A stretch of DNA of 32,109 bases from an uncultured Bacilli bacterium (GTDB taxonomy: Bacteria; Bacillota_I; Bacilli_A; RF39; UBA660): the NCBI GenBank assembly GCA_944359085.1, contig CALVSQ010000015.1, forward strand, positions 1 through 32,109, written 5' to 3'. This document shows, in pieces, positions 15,368-22,934 of this stretch (position 1 is the first letter of the stretch; each line of letters opens with the position of its first letter). Position numbers and translations under genes: made by a program. The notes beneath the pieces are model-generated. The model saw nothing but the letters and a program-made list of their open reading frames with translations. It was not told the origin of the DNA and did no database searches.

Positions 15368-16311
15368 AATGTTGTTTGCTCCTTTTCTAAATCTTCTAAT
15401 TTTATAACTGGTAAAATAACATTTTCTTCTTTACATAAATCTTTAAATGTTTCTCTAAATTGATCTAATTCTTTTACGATACTATCAGGATATATCTTTC
15501 TACTTGATTTTATAGCGTTATAAAAATCAGATACATCAGCTTCTTTTTTATTATTGTACAAAGCTGTGGAAAAAACTTGAGATAAGACTGATAATGCAAC
15601 ATCTGGATACATTGCTGCTAATCCATAAACTCTTTTAAATTCACTAGTAGCACTTACAATCGCTCTTACTAATAACTCAGTAACATACTCATTGTATTTT
15701 ATTTTAACTCCTGTTTGTTTTTCCATTTTTGGAATGGATCCCATTAATATTTTTGTCGTAGTTGCTTCATCAGGTTCTAAAACATCTACTTTTTCAAATC
15801 TTCTTAAAAAAGCTCTATCTCTTAAAATATAAGTTTCATATTCAACAGATGTAGTTGCCCCTATCACTTTAATATCTCCACGATCTAATCCCGATTTTAG
15901 AATGTTAGCTAAATCCATAGGTCCATCTTGTTTACTACCAATAAGCATATGAATTTCATCTATAAATAAAATAGTTTTTTCAGCAGTTTTTAGTTCTTGA
16001 ACTAATTGATTAGCTACTAATACTTCTCTTCCTTCAACTGTCATCGTTCCTAATAAAGAAGTTGAATTTAATCTTACTATACGATATCCTTTTAAAGCAT
16101 CTGGAACTTCATTCTTTTGAATTAAATAAGCAATTCCTTCAACTATTGCAGTTTTACCTATACCCGGCTTACCTACTAACAAAGCAGATTTTTCTGGTGT
16201 TAACAAAATAACAATTGCTCTTTTAATTTCTTCTTCTCTTGCTATAGCAGGATTTGTAATATAAGCTTTTTTTGTTAAATCATCACCATAAGTATCAATA
16301 ACACTATACAT
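15364..16311 (-). CDS. stand-alone Clp NBD1-type AAA+ ATPase
   Basis: About 315 residues corresponding only to the first nucleotide-binding domain of ClpB/ClpC plus a helical lid; no N-domain, middle domain or second ATPase domain is present. It has Walker A GKPGIGKT, Walker B ILFIDEIH, the MDLANILKSGLDRG stretch, sensor 1 VIGATTSVEYETYI and the arginine-finger segment RDRAFLRRFEKV. Where Clp proteins carry the aromatic pore loop (KYRG), this one has TVEG after LLGTM, so the threading tyrosine seems lost. It may act as a remodeller or adaptor rather than a classical unfoldase. ATG at 16311 is preferred over the GTG at 16320, which is part of its AGGTGA site. It overlaps trmL and follows the thioredoxin gene. 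Confidence 0.82.
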   Translation of the reverse strand: MYSVIDTYGDDLTKKAYITNPAIAREEEIKRAIVILLTPEKSALLVGKPGIGKTAIVEGIAYLIQKNEVPDALKGYRIVRLNSTSLLGTMTVEGREVLVANQLVQELKTAEKTILFIDEIHMLIGSKQDGPMDLANILKSGLDRGDIKVIGATTSVEYETYILRDRAFLRRFEKVDVLEPDEATTTKILMGSIPKMEKQTGVKIKYNEYVTELLVRAIVSATSEFKRVYGLAAMYPDVALSVLSQVFSTALYNNKKEADVSDFYNAIKSSRKIYPDSIVKELDQFRETFKDLCKEENVILPVIKLEDLEKEQTTL

Positions 16312-16312
16312 A

Positions 16313-16714
16313 TTATTCACCTATATACCCGTGTTTTTTTAAACTATCTATTACATCTTCATATTTAGCAGCACCTACAATACGATTGTATGTAGAAATT
16401 TCTTCACCATCTTTTATAAAAATTGTTGTTGGAGTTGAAGTAACTACAAACTTACTATAAATTTTAGAATAATCTTCCTCTGATAAATTGTGCAAATTAA
16501 CATAAAAAATTTTCACTTTTGTATCTTTCATTACCTTTGCCATTGTTTTTTCATAACTAGCACATGCTGAACAAGTATCAGATCCTAATAACAATACAAA
16601 TGTATCTTTATTATCTAATTTTTGCTTTAATTGTTCATAATTAATTTCGGTATATTTAGGATTACCACATCCAACTAATAATATAGTCATTAAACAAATT
16701 AATAATTTTTTCAT
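16313..16714 (-). CDS. thioredoxin-like lipoprotein
   Basis: About 133 residues. The signal peptide (1-16, KKLLICLMTILLVG) ends in lipobox LVGC, so the mature protein would be lipid-anchored outside the membrane. A thioredoxin fold follows, with redox motif CSAC in GSDTCSACASYEKTM and the cis-proline loop TSTPTTIFIKDGEE. It likely acts in extracytoplasmic thiol exchange or disulfide formation; reductase or oxidase direction cannot be told. ATG at 16714 is chosen from three near starts because AAAAGGTG sits 6 bases upstream. Its stop and the next gene's ATG are separated by a single base pair arrangement (TAATATG), indicating one operon with the AAA+ ATPase and TrmL. Confidence 0.88.
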   Translation of the reverse strand: MKKLLICLMTILLVGCGNPKYTEINYEQLKQKLDNKDTFVLLLGSDTCSACASYEKTMAKVMKDTKVKIFYVNLHNLSEEDYSKIYSKFVVTSTPTTIFIKDGEEISTYNRIVGAAKYEDVIDSLKKHGYIGE

Positions 16715-16730
16715 AATCATCACCTTTTTA

Positions 16731-16759
16731 ATTATACAATATTTATAAACAAAAAAAAA
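16731..16759 (-). promoter_or_regulatory. promoter candidate for the thioredoxin-AAA-trmL operon
   Basis: On minus a perfect TATAAT lies at 16731-16736, with a poor T-rich -35 at 17 bp that coincides with the T tract of the preceding LysM terminator. The start would fall about 10 bases before the ATG. Confidence 0.45.
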
Positions 16760-16776
16760 GACTTTTAATCTTTTTT
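16751..16776 (-). terminator. LysM gene terminator
   Basis: On minus AAAAAAGA and TCTTTTTT form a stem around TTAAAAG and run into nine T residues. The stop codon of the LysM gene (16765-16767) is in the loop. Confidence 0.75.
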
Positions 16777-17184
16777 GTAAAATATTATTTGATCCTTTTG
16801 TAAATAAATATTATATAAATTGTCTAATTCTATTCCACTATCCAACAATTTTTTAACACTATCATTTTCTTTTGTAATATAAACGTTATCTTTTGGTATT
16901 AATAATTTTTGTCCTGGATATATATATTCATTTTCTTTTAAACCATTTAATAATTCAATAGCTTTTTCTTCCACATTATATCTTTTAGCAATATTATATA
17001 AATTATCACCATTTTTTACAACATAAGTATTATATTGATTTCCATTTGGAATAATAATTAATTGACCTTCTTTTATAGTATTTATATTATTATTTAAACT
17101 GATTAATTCTTCTAAACTAATATTTAACTTTTTAGCAATATCATTTAATGATTCATTTTTTTTTACTTCATACACACTATACAT
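16765..17184 (-). CDS. LysM repeat protein
   Basis: A 139-residue protein with two clear LysM repeats: residues 4-47 (YEVKKNESLNDIAKKLNISLEEL..N..I..GQLIIIP) and 53-97 (YVVKNGDNLYNIAKRYNV...LNGL...YIYPGQKLLIP). A third degenerate unit covers 100-139. LysM binds N-acetylglucosamine in peptidoglycan or chitin-like glycans. There is no signal peptide or anchor, unusual for a wall protein. Cytoplasmic LysM proteins are known in spore assembly (SafA-like), so a mother-cell coat or cortex role is possible; this is inference. AGGAGGT precedes the ATG. It lies 41 bases after the cold-shock gene's terminator. Confidence 0.85.
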   Translation of the reverse strand: MYSVYEVKKNESLNDIAKKLNISLEELISLNNNINTIKEGQLIIIPNGNQYNTYVVKNGDNLYNIAKRYNVEEKAIELLNGLKENEYIYPGQKLLIPKDNVYITKENDSVKKLLDSGIELDNLYNIYLQKDQIIFYKKD

Positions 17185-17212
17185 TTAAATTACCTCCTAT
17201 ATAATCATATTC

Positions 17213-17238
17213 AAAAAAAAAAAGCTTATACTAAAGCT
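17213..17238 (-). terminator. terminator of cold-shock gene 1
   Basis: On minus AGCTT-TAGTAT-AAGCT forms a short stem followed by a run of T residues (about 11). It overlaps the last codons and stop (17226-17228) of the gene. Confidence 0.7.
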
Positions 17239-17438
17239 GTTTTTATTTCAACTACATTTTTTGCTTGTAAGCCTTTATCTGTTTGAACTAATTCAAATTC
17301 AACATATTGGCCTTCAACTAAAGTTTTATATCCTGGTGATAAAATTGAAGAATAATGTACGAATATATCTTCATTTTCTTTATATTCAATAAATCCAAAC
17401 CCTTTTTCATTATTGAACCATTTTACTTTCCCCTTCAT
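17226..17438 (-). CDS. cold-shock domain protein 1
   Basis: A 70-residue CspA/CspB-type single-strand nucleic-acid chaperone. RNP1 (KGFGFIEY) and RNP2 (DIFVHYS) are intact, and WFNNEKGFGFI and a lysine-rich surface are as expected. It keeps mRNA unstructured; in Bacillus relatives such proteins also act as general RNA chaperones. GGGAG is the ribosome binding site. It has its own promoter (TTGCAT, 17 bp, TATAAT) 40-70 bases upstream. Three Spo0A-box-like heptamers lie immediately above the -35, which suggests control by a response regulator rather than temperature alone. Confidence 0.95.
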   Translation of the reverse strand: MKGKVKWFNNEKGFGFIEYKENEDIFVHYSSILSPGYKTLVEGQYVEFELVQTDKGLQAKNVVEIKTALV

Positions 17439-17476
17439 AATTTAAATCTCCCTTCTAGTAATTCCCTTACAATTTA

Positions 17477-17505
17477 ATTATAAAATAGTTATATATCAAA
17501 TGCAA
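17477..17505 (-). promoter_or_regulatory. sigma-A-type promoter of cold-shock gene 1
   Basis: On minus TTGCAT (17500-17505), exact 17-bp spacer, TATAAT (17477-17482). Predicted start near 17470, giving a leader of about 32 bases. Confidence 0.75.
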
Positions 17506-17514
17506 GAAAATTGA

Positions 17515-17541
17515 AACGACACTTTTCGACAAATTTCGACA
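17515..17541 (-). promoter_or_regulatory. triple Spo0A-box-like operator
   Basis: On minus TGTCGAA-ATT-TGTCGAA-AAG-TGTCGTT: two perfect 0A boxes (TGNCGAA) and one two-mismatch copy, each in the same orientation and exactly 10 bp apart. The array lies about 45-71 bases upstream of the predicted start, just above the -35. The 7+3 spacing is that of the tandem 0A boxes of the Bacillus abrB operator. Confidence 0.6.
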
Positions 17542-17550
17542 TTTAATAAA

Positions 17551-17575
17551 ATTAAAACATACTTTAAGTATGTTT
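17551..17575 (-). terminator. terminator of cold-shock gene 2
   Basis: AAACATACTT and AAGTATGTTT form a 10-bp stem with a one-base centre, then TTTTAATTTT on minus. The stop codon at 17574-17576 is in the 5' arm. Confidence 0.7.
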
Positions 17576-17789
17576 AATTCATAACGCATCTTTTTATAAC
17601 TGACACATTTTTAGCTTGATAACCTTTATCAGTTTCTACTATTTCATAACTTACTATATCGCCTTCATTTAATGTTTTATGACCTTTTTCAATTATAGAT
17701 GAATAATGAACAAATATATCTATTCCTTCTTTATATTCAATAAATCCAAACCCTTTTTCGTCATTAAACCATTTCACTTTTCCTTGCAT
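17574..17789 (-). CDS. cold-shock domain protein 2
   Basis: A 71-residue paralogue of the neighbouring cold-shock protein: the same KVKWFN(D/N)[11 protein letters not shown] start, RNP1 KGFGFIEY and RNP2 DIFVHYS, with a different tail ending IKRCVMN. The start at 17789 is used because GGGAG precedes MQGKVKWFN; the longer frame to 17825 adds a non-homologous extension. It is separated from copy 1 by a terminator and the Spo0A-box-like array, so the two are separately controlled. No good promoter was found upstream. Confidence 0.94.
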   Translation of the reverse strand: MQGKVKWFNDEKGFGFIEYKEGIDIFVHYSSIIEKGHKTLNEGDIVSYEIVETDKGYQAKNVSVIKRCVMN

Positions 17790-17957
17790 TTTATTGCTCC
17801 CTTCTATGTAAACATTTTTAATCATATCATTTTATTTAAATTATTTGTTTACCATTTGCTTAAATTATCTGTTTTTTTGATTTAATTGTTATCTTCAAAT
17901 AATATTTTATTAATAAAGCAAAATTAAAACTATAACCTTTTTTTTTAATACAAAAAT

Positions 17958-17987
17958 TTAATCAAATTATTAAAAGTGTGATATTTT
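17958..17987 (+). promoter_or_regulatory. weak promoter candidate for agrBD
   Basis: TTAATC, 18-bp spacer, TATTTT, ending 20 bases before the agrB ATG with GAGGT between. No clear paired LytTR-type direct repeats were found in 17826-18006, which otherwise appears empty. Confidence 0.35.
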
Positions 17988-18006
17988 AATACACGAGGTA
18001 GTAAAA

Positions 18007-18615
18007 ATGAAAAAAATAATAATGAATTATACAATGAATTTAATAAAAAATAATGGAATTTATGATGATGAAAAACTTGCTGTCATTAAATATGGCTTAG
18101 AAGGGTTATATTTAACAATATCAAAATTAATTATTATTTTGTTTCTAGCATGTTTATTAAACATTTTAAAGGAAGTAATTATATTTTTATTAATATATAA
18201 TGTAATTAGAACTACATCATTTGGTTTGCACGCAACTAAAAGTTGGATATGTTTATTATCATCAACTATAATATTCATTGGTTTTCCTATTATTTATAAA
18301 TATTTATATTTTGATAATTACCTTAAAGTAATTTTAGGTCTTATACTAATATTATTTATATATAAAAATGCACCTGCTGATACCCATAAAAGACCTATCG
18401 TAAATCAAAAAAGAAGAATGTTCTTTAAATATAGTTCTACTTTTATAGCAATAATATTTGTATTTTGTTCAATTTTAATTAATGATAATTTTATAAGTAA
18501 TTGTTTTATATTTTCATTATTTGTACAATCATTTATGATAGCACCTTCTGTATATAAGTTATTTAATTTACCTTATAACAACTATTTAACTTATTTAGCA
18601 AATAACAATATTTAA
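18007..18615 (+). CDS. agrB: accessory gene regulator protein B (AIP-processing protease)
   Basis: AgrB is a membrane cysteine endopeptidase that cuts the C-terminal tail of AgrD and forms the thiolactone ring. At 202 residues it has typical length, with about six hydrophobic segments. The catalytic pair is H75 and C82 in GLHATKSWIC, with the exact 7-residue spacing of Staphylococcus H77/C84. The conserved segment APADTHKRPI is present near residue 125. The ATG has GAGGT upstream. agrD follows 48 bases later on the same strand, while the sensor and regulator genes face it. Confidence 0.95.
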   Translation: MKKIIMNYTMNLIKNNGIYDDEKLAVIKYGLEGLYLTISKLIIILFLACLLNILKEVIIFLLIYNVIRTTSFGLHATKSWICLLSSTIIFIGFPIIYKYLYFDNYLKVILGLILILFIYKNAPADTHKRPIVNQKRRMFFKYSSTFIAIIFVFCSILINDNFISNCFIFSLFVQSFMIAPSVYKLFNLPYNNYLTYLANNNI

Positions 18616-18663
18616 ATATACATAGTATATTTGAATATAAAGAATAAAAAGGAGGGAAGTAGT

Positions 18664-18783
18664 ATGGCTTTTGTAGCATCTTTATTAGCAACAGTTGGTT
18701 CATTCTTAGCAACAATGGGAAGTCAAGCATGTTATTTAGTATTTATTGATGAACCTGAATGTCCAAAAAGTTTAGTTAAATAA
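18664..18783 (+). CDS. agrD: AgrD-type cyclic peptide pheromone precursor
   Basis: A 39-residue reading frame with a strong GGAGGG site 7 bases before the ATG, directly after agrB. Residues 1-19 form the hydrophobic amphipathic leader (AFVASLLATVGSFLATMG). The core and tail read SQACYLVFIDEPECPKSL; the acidic tail DEPExPKxL is the conserved AgrB recognition segment (DEVEVPKEL in Staphylococcus, YEPKSP in Listeria). The ring cysteine is C23. If cutting occurs just before DEPE the ring is CYLVFI (six residues); a conventional five-residue ring would be CYLVF. It was too short for ordinary gene finding but is well supported by context. Confidence 0.93.
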   Translation: MAFVASLLATVGSFLATMGSQACYLVFIDEPECPKSLVK

Positions 18784-18811
18784 AAATGTAGATTATAATA
18801 TCTACATTTTT
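18782..18811 (+). terminator. bidirectional terminator between agrD and agrC
   Basis: AAAAATGTAGAT and ATCTACATTTTT form a perfect 12-bp stem with a 6-base loop. The agrD stop (18781-18783) and agrC stop (18802-18804) both lie in or at the hairpin. Confidence 0.88.
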
Positions 18812-20115
18812 ATTTTGATCACTTGAGTAAAAATATTATTTACTATTTTTACTTCGTTAATTATATTATCATTTTCATCAACAATCTTTTTTAATAAGCT
18901 CAAACCATATCCATGACCTTTTTGTTTACTAGTATATCCTTTATCATAAATTTTGCTTAAATCTATATCATCTTTAATTCTATTAGACACCTCTATAATA
19001 AACATATCATCAACATACATTGAAATAATTATCTCACGATCTTTTTTATTAAATTTTGCAGTTTCTTCTATTGCATTATCTATTATTATTCCGACAATCC
19101 TACAAATATCATAATTCATTTTTGATGAAATGCGCGATGAATCAATTTTTCTTACTTTACTATTTATATCTAAATTTACTTCAATATTTTTTTCTTGCAT
19201 TAACAACATTTTTTGATATATTAATCCTTGTAGCCCACCTGAAGGAATTCTTTTAGCTTTATTATAAATAATTTCATTATCTTCTCGCTTTTCTTTTAGT
19301 ATTTCATTTATATATTCAGATATTTTTGAATCTTTCTTATCTATCAACGTCTTTATCACTAACAATTGATTTTTATTTTCATGATTACTTACTCTTTGAT
19401 AATCTAGCATTTTTTCATATTCATTTAAATTATTAATTAAATTAGTGTTTTCAACTTTAATATTAATATTTTCTAAATTTTTATTTATTGCATAATATAA
19501 AATATAGCAATAAATTATTATAAAAAATGAACTTAAAATTATTAATATTTTATAATTAACATTCAAATAATTTACGATTAAAAAAATATTGAGTGTTACA
19601 ACAAGAAAAAACATCAAACTATATTTTATATATTCTTTAACTTGATTTAAAATACAGAAAATCTTTTCAACAAAAATTTTAAAAAATGGTATTTTTATTA
19701 TCAAGATAGCTATTAAAGAAATTATAATATTAGGAAATAAATAGCCTCTTAAATTTTCAATAACATAAGACGCATTTTTGTTAAAAATGAGAAAAACTAT
19801 TAATGTAAAAATGAGTTCAGAAAAAAACATAATAAGCTGTTCGCAAATTACAATTATTGAAATTTGTTTTAATTCTTCTTTATAAATTATTTGATTAACC
19901 GCTATTAATATTATAGTATTTACTAAGAATACAATAAAATAATTTAAATAATAATAATTAATAACATATATAAACGTTACTAAAAAAGCAAATAATAAAG
20001 ATTTTCTCAAAATATTATTATTATATTTACGAACTAAATTATTAATAATATAAAATGCAGACATAACATTAACAAAACAAGGTAAATAATTACGAAAAAA
20101 ATAATATATTAACAT
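18802..20115 (-). CDS. agrC: AgrC-type sensor histidine kinase
   Basis: A 437-residue receptor for the cyclic peptide. Residues 1-205 form about six membrane spans. The linker then leads to the dimerisation helix with phospho-acceptor H245 in SNHENKNQLLVIK, the form typical of the AgrC/ComD (HPK10) class. The GHKL ATPase domain has the N box DICRIVGIIIDNAIEE (N347) and the G box KGHGYGLSLLKK (400-410). It is coupled to agrA: its ATG overlaps the agrA stop by 7 bases. The order agrA-agrC, opposite to Staphylococcus agrC-agrA, and the convergent placement to agrBD are notable. Confidence 0.94.
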   Translation of the reverse strand: MLIYYFFRNYLPCFVNVMSAFYIINNLVRKYNNNILRKSLLFAFLVTFIYVINYYYLNYFIVFLVNTIILIAVNQIIYKEELKQISIIVICEQLIMFFSELIFTLIVFLIFNKNASYVIENLRGYLFPNIIISLIAILIIKIPFFKIFVEKIFCILNQVKEYIKYSLMFFLVVTLNIFLIVNYLNVNYKILIILSSFFIIIYCYILYYAINKNLENINIKVENTNLINNLNEYEKMLDYQRVSNHENKNQLLVIKTLIDKKDSKISEYINEILKEKREDNEIIYNKAKRIPSGGLQGLIYQKMLLMQEKNIEVNLDINSKVRKIDSSRISSKMNYDICRIVGIIIDNAIEETAKFNKKDREIIISMYVDDMFIIEVSNRIKDDIDLSKIYDKGYTSKQKGHGYGLSLLKKIVDENDNIINEVKIVNNIFTQVIKIKM

Positions 20116-20819
20116 AATTGACCTACTTCTTTTTTATAATTATCAGAAACTAAATCTACCATTTCACCATTGTCAAATAAAATTTGCTTTTTCTTTTTAT
20201 CAATTTTAATAATTCTATCTTCATTAACCAAGCAAGCTCTATGACTCTGTACTAATGATCCCATACTTAATTCCTTTATTTCAGTCAAAGATTTACCAAT
20301 TTTATATGTTCTACTATCTGTTTTAATTAAACATTTTCTTTCTACATTATCGTGAGTAACATACAAAATATCTTTTACTGGGATTATATATACAGCGTTG
20401 TTATCAATAAACTTAATTGCTTGTTTCTTTCCAATATAAGCTAAAGATTTTATAATAGCATCTCTTACTCTTTTATTAAAATCGTCAAATTTACAAATAA
20501 AAGTTAAAACCATCAATTGATCACGAACAATATTAGAAGCTAGTTCATCATGTGCAGTTATAAATATTATAATACTATCTAAATCATTTTTTCTAATCAT
20601 TCTTGCTATATCAATACCAGATTCTGATTTTGTTTCAATATCTAATAAATATACTCTATTTACCATTGATTCATTCATAAGTTTCTTAAATTCACTATTA
20701 TAATCATTAAAAATATGTGTTTTATATTCTAATTTATTATTAATCATAACCTTACTTATAATATCCTTAATATTATCAGTTACTTCTTTAAAATCATCAA
20801 CTATTACAAAATTAATCAT
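20109..20819 (-). CDS. agrA: AgrA-type LytTR response regulator
   Basis: A 236-residue regulator. The receiver domain (1-120) has acidic pocket D8/D9, phosphorylated D60 in YLLDIE, T88 in FITAHDE and K110. The LytTR DNA-binding domain (about 135-235) includes IIPVKDILYV, the typical RTYKIGKSLTEIKE, SHRACLVNEDRI and a C-terminal cysteine. It should activate genes with paired 9-bp direct repeats in response to the peptide. GGAGG precedes the ATG. A promoter with extended -10 (TGATATAAT) is 32 bases upstream, so agrA-agrC are likely expressed independently of agrBD. Confidence 0.94.
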   Translation of the reverse strand: MINFVIVDDFKEVTDNIKDIISKVMINNKLEYKTHIFNDYNSEFKKLMNESMVNRVYLLDIETKSESGIDIARMIRKNDLDSIIIFITAHDELASNIVRDQLMVLTFICKFDDFNKRVRDAIIKSLAYIGKKQAIKFIDNNAVYIIPVKDILYVTHDNVERKCLIKTDSRTYKIGKSLTEIKELSMGSLVQSHRACLVNEDRIIKIDKKKKQILFDNGEMVDLVSDNYKKEVGQLC

Positions 20820-20850
20820 ACAGGCCTCCTACGTTTGCATTGTGTTAATT

Positions 20851-20859
20851 ATTATATCA
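20851..20859 (-). promoter_or_regulatory. extended -10 promoter of agrA-agrC
   Basis: On minus TGATATAAT (TGn plus perfect TATAAT). The hexamer 17 bp above (TACCAT) is a poor -35, consistent with an extended -10 or activator-dependent promoter. Confidence 0.55.
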
Positions 20860-20891
20860 TATTTTGGGAAATTATGGTAGACTTTTTGTCT

Positions 20892-20926
20892 AAAAAAACT
20901 AATTTTATGCTTAAATTAGTTTTTTT
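20892..20926 (-). terminator. feoB terminator
   Basis: On minus a 14-bp stem (AAAAAAACTAATTT with AAATTAGTTTTTTT) with a 7-base loop and terminal T run. The feoB stop (20925-20927) sits at the base of the 5' arm. Confidence 0.85.
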
Positions 20927-22934
20927 AAATAAAATTTGATATATTACTTATTAAAAAGCATAATATAATGCCTATTAAAGTAGGAATTATAATAGCTAAT
21001 AGTGTCCATTTTAAGCTTCCTGTTTCTTTTTTTATAGTCAAGCAAGTTGTTGAACATGGAAAATGACATAATGAAAAAATAAGTACACATATAGCTGTTG
21101 TAACTGTCCAGCCATTGTTAACCAAAATTGATCTTAAACTTTCTAAACTTTCATACTCTACTAAATTACCTGTCGCCATATAAGTCATAAGCATTATAGG
21201 AATTACTATTTCATTTGCAGGGAATCCTAAAATAAAAGATATTAAAATTACTCCATCCATTCCTATTAATTTACCAAAAGGATCTAAAAATGATGAAATA
21301 TGATTTAATAAAGAAATGTCATTTATATGTAAGTTTGCTAGCAACCATATTAATGCCCCTGCAGGAACCGCTACTATTACAGCTCTACTCAATACAAACA
21401 GTGTTCTATCAAATATTGATCTTATTATAACCTTACCTACTTGTGGTTTTCTATAAGGTGGTAATTCTAATGTAAATGAAGATGGTACACCTTTTAGTAT
21501 TGTTTTTGATAAAATATAAGAAACTAAGAAAGTTAGTAAAAATCCTAACAAAATGACTAATGTCAATATAATGACACTTAAAAATGAACTACCATTAATT
21601 CCAACAAAAAATATTGTAATTAAAGTTATCATGGTAGGAAAACGACCGTTACATGGAACAAAAACGTTTGTTAAAATGGCTATTAATCTTTCTCTAGGTG
21701 AATCAATTATTCTTGCTCCACTAACTCCTACCGCATTACAACCAAACCCCATACACATGGTTAACGCTTGTTTCCCACATGCACAACATTTTTTAAACAT
21801 CTTATCTAAATTAAAAGCTATCCTTGGTAAATATCCTAAATCTTCTAGCAAAGTAAATAAAGGGAAAAATATAGCCATAGGTGGTAACATAACAGCGACA
21901 ACCCAAGTTAACACTTTATATACGCCTGAAATTAATAAGTTGATTAAAAATTGAGGAAATTTTAAAAATTCTAAAAAATTTAAAATATGAATTTCTAAAT
22001 ATGAAAAAAATTGAAACAATAATTCAGAAGGATAATTAGCTCCTTTTATAGTTAGCCAAAATATTACCATTAGCAGTGTAATAATTAGTGGTATCCCAAA
22101 TAATTTACTTGTTGTTATTTTATCAATTTTTAAATCCTTTTGTTTATAATTTTTATTCTCATATGTTACTACTTTTTTAGCTATTTCTTCAGATTTTTTT
22201 ATTAAACTATCAACAACATTATAATTTCCTTCTTCTTTTATATAAATTAATTGATTTTTTATTATTTTATCTTTTAATAAATCATAATTCAAATAATTAG
22301 TTATTTTTTTATATAATGATTCTTCATAATTAATTAAATTAATAGCTACCCATCTAGGATTTAAATCTTTTGTTTTGTCTTTTAAATAAGGTAGTAAAAT
22401 ATCTATTGCTTCTTCTACTTTATCATAATATTTTATTTCAAATGGATTAAAATTAGTATTTTCTAAATTATTTAATAATTCATTTATGCCATTTTTATTT
22501 CGTGCACTTGTTCCAACTACTGGCACACCTAGTATATTTGATAATTTAGTCAAATCAATATTTATTTTCTTTTTTTTAGCTTCATCCATTAAATTAACAC
22601 ATACAATAACTTTTTTAGTTATTTCTAATGTTTGTAATACTAAATTTAAATTTCTTTCTAAGCATACAGCATCACACACTACAATTACTAAATCATATTT
22701 ATTAAAACAAATAAAGTCACGTGCTACCTCTTCTTCTTCAGAATGAGAAATTAAGGAATATGTACCGGGTAAATCATATATTTTATAGTCTTTGTTATTA
22801 TATTTAAATGTTCCACTAGCATTACTTACTGTTTTTCCTGGCCAATTTCCTGTATGTTGATGTAATCCTGTTAAAGAATTAAATACTGTACTTTTTCCAA
22901 CATTAGGGTTACCTGCTAAAGCAATTATTTTCAT
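20925..22934 (-). CDS. feoB: ferrous iron transport protein B
   Basis: FeoB imports Fe(II). At 669 residues it is of usual length. The G domain starts with G1 GNPNVGKST (8-16), G3 DLPGTYSL (about 53-60) and G4 NLMD, preceded by the switch residues HTGNWPGKTV. A GDI-like helical region follows to about residue 265, then about 10 membrane spans with two Gate modules, including the cysteine-bearing CCACGKQALTMCMGFGCNAVGVSGARIIDSPRERLIA and, near the end, LGFPANEIVIPI. Its ATG overlaps the feoA stop by 4 bases (ATGA), so the two are one operon. Confidence 0.97.
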   Translation of the reverse strand: MKIIALAGNPNVGKSTVFNSLTGLHQHTGNWPGKTVSNASGTFKYNNKDYKIYDLPGTYSLISHSEEEEVARDFICFNKYDLVIVVCDAVCLERNLNLVLQTLEITKKVIVCVNLMDEAKKKKINIDLTKLSNILGVPVVGTSARNKNGINELLNNLENTNFNPFEIKYYDKVEEAIDILLPYLKDKTKDLNPRWVAINLINYEESLYKKITNYLNYDLLKDKIIKNQLIYIKEEGNYNVVDSLIKKSEEIAKKVVTYENKNYKQKDLKIDKITTSKLFGIPLIITLLMVIFWLTIKGANYPSELLFQFFSYLEIHILNFLEFLKFPQFLINLLISGVYKVLTWVVAVMLPPMAIFFPLFTLLEDLGYLPRIAFNLDKMFKKCCACGKQALTMCMGFGCNAVGVSGARIIDSPRERLIAILTNVFVPCNGRFPTMITLITIFFVGINGSSFLSVIILTLVILLGFLLTFLVSYILSKTILKGVPSSFTLELPPYRKPQVGKVIIRSIFDRTLFVLSRAVIVAVPAGALIWLLANLHINDISLLNHISSFLDPFGKLIGMDGVILISFILGFPANEIVIPIMLMTYMATGNLVEYESLESLRSILVNNGWTVTTAICVLIFSLCHFPCSTTCLTIKKETGSLKWTLLAIIIPTLIGIILCFLISNISNFI

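Noticed and set aside
17826-18006. LytTR (AgrA) paired direct repeats upstream of agrB
   Set aside because: TGTT-containing stretches occur at 17846, 17870 and 17887 but with 24 and 17 bp spacing, not the regular about 21 bp, and flanks do not match.
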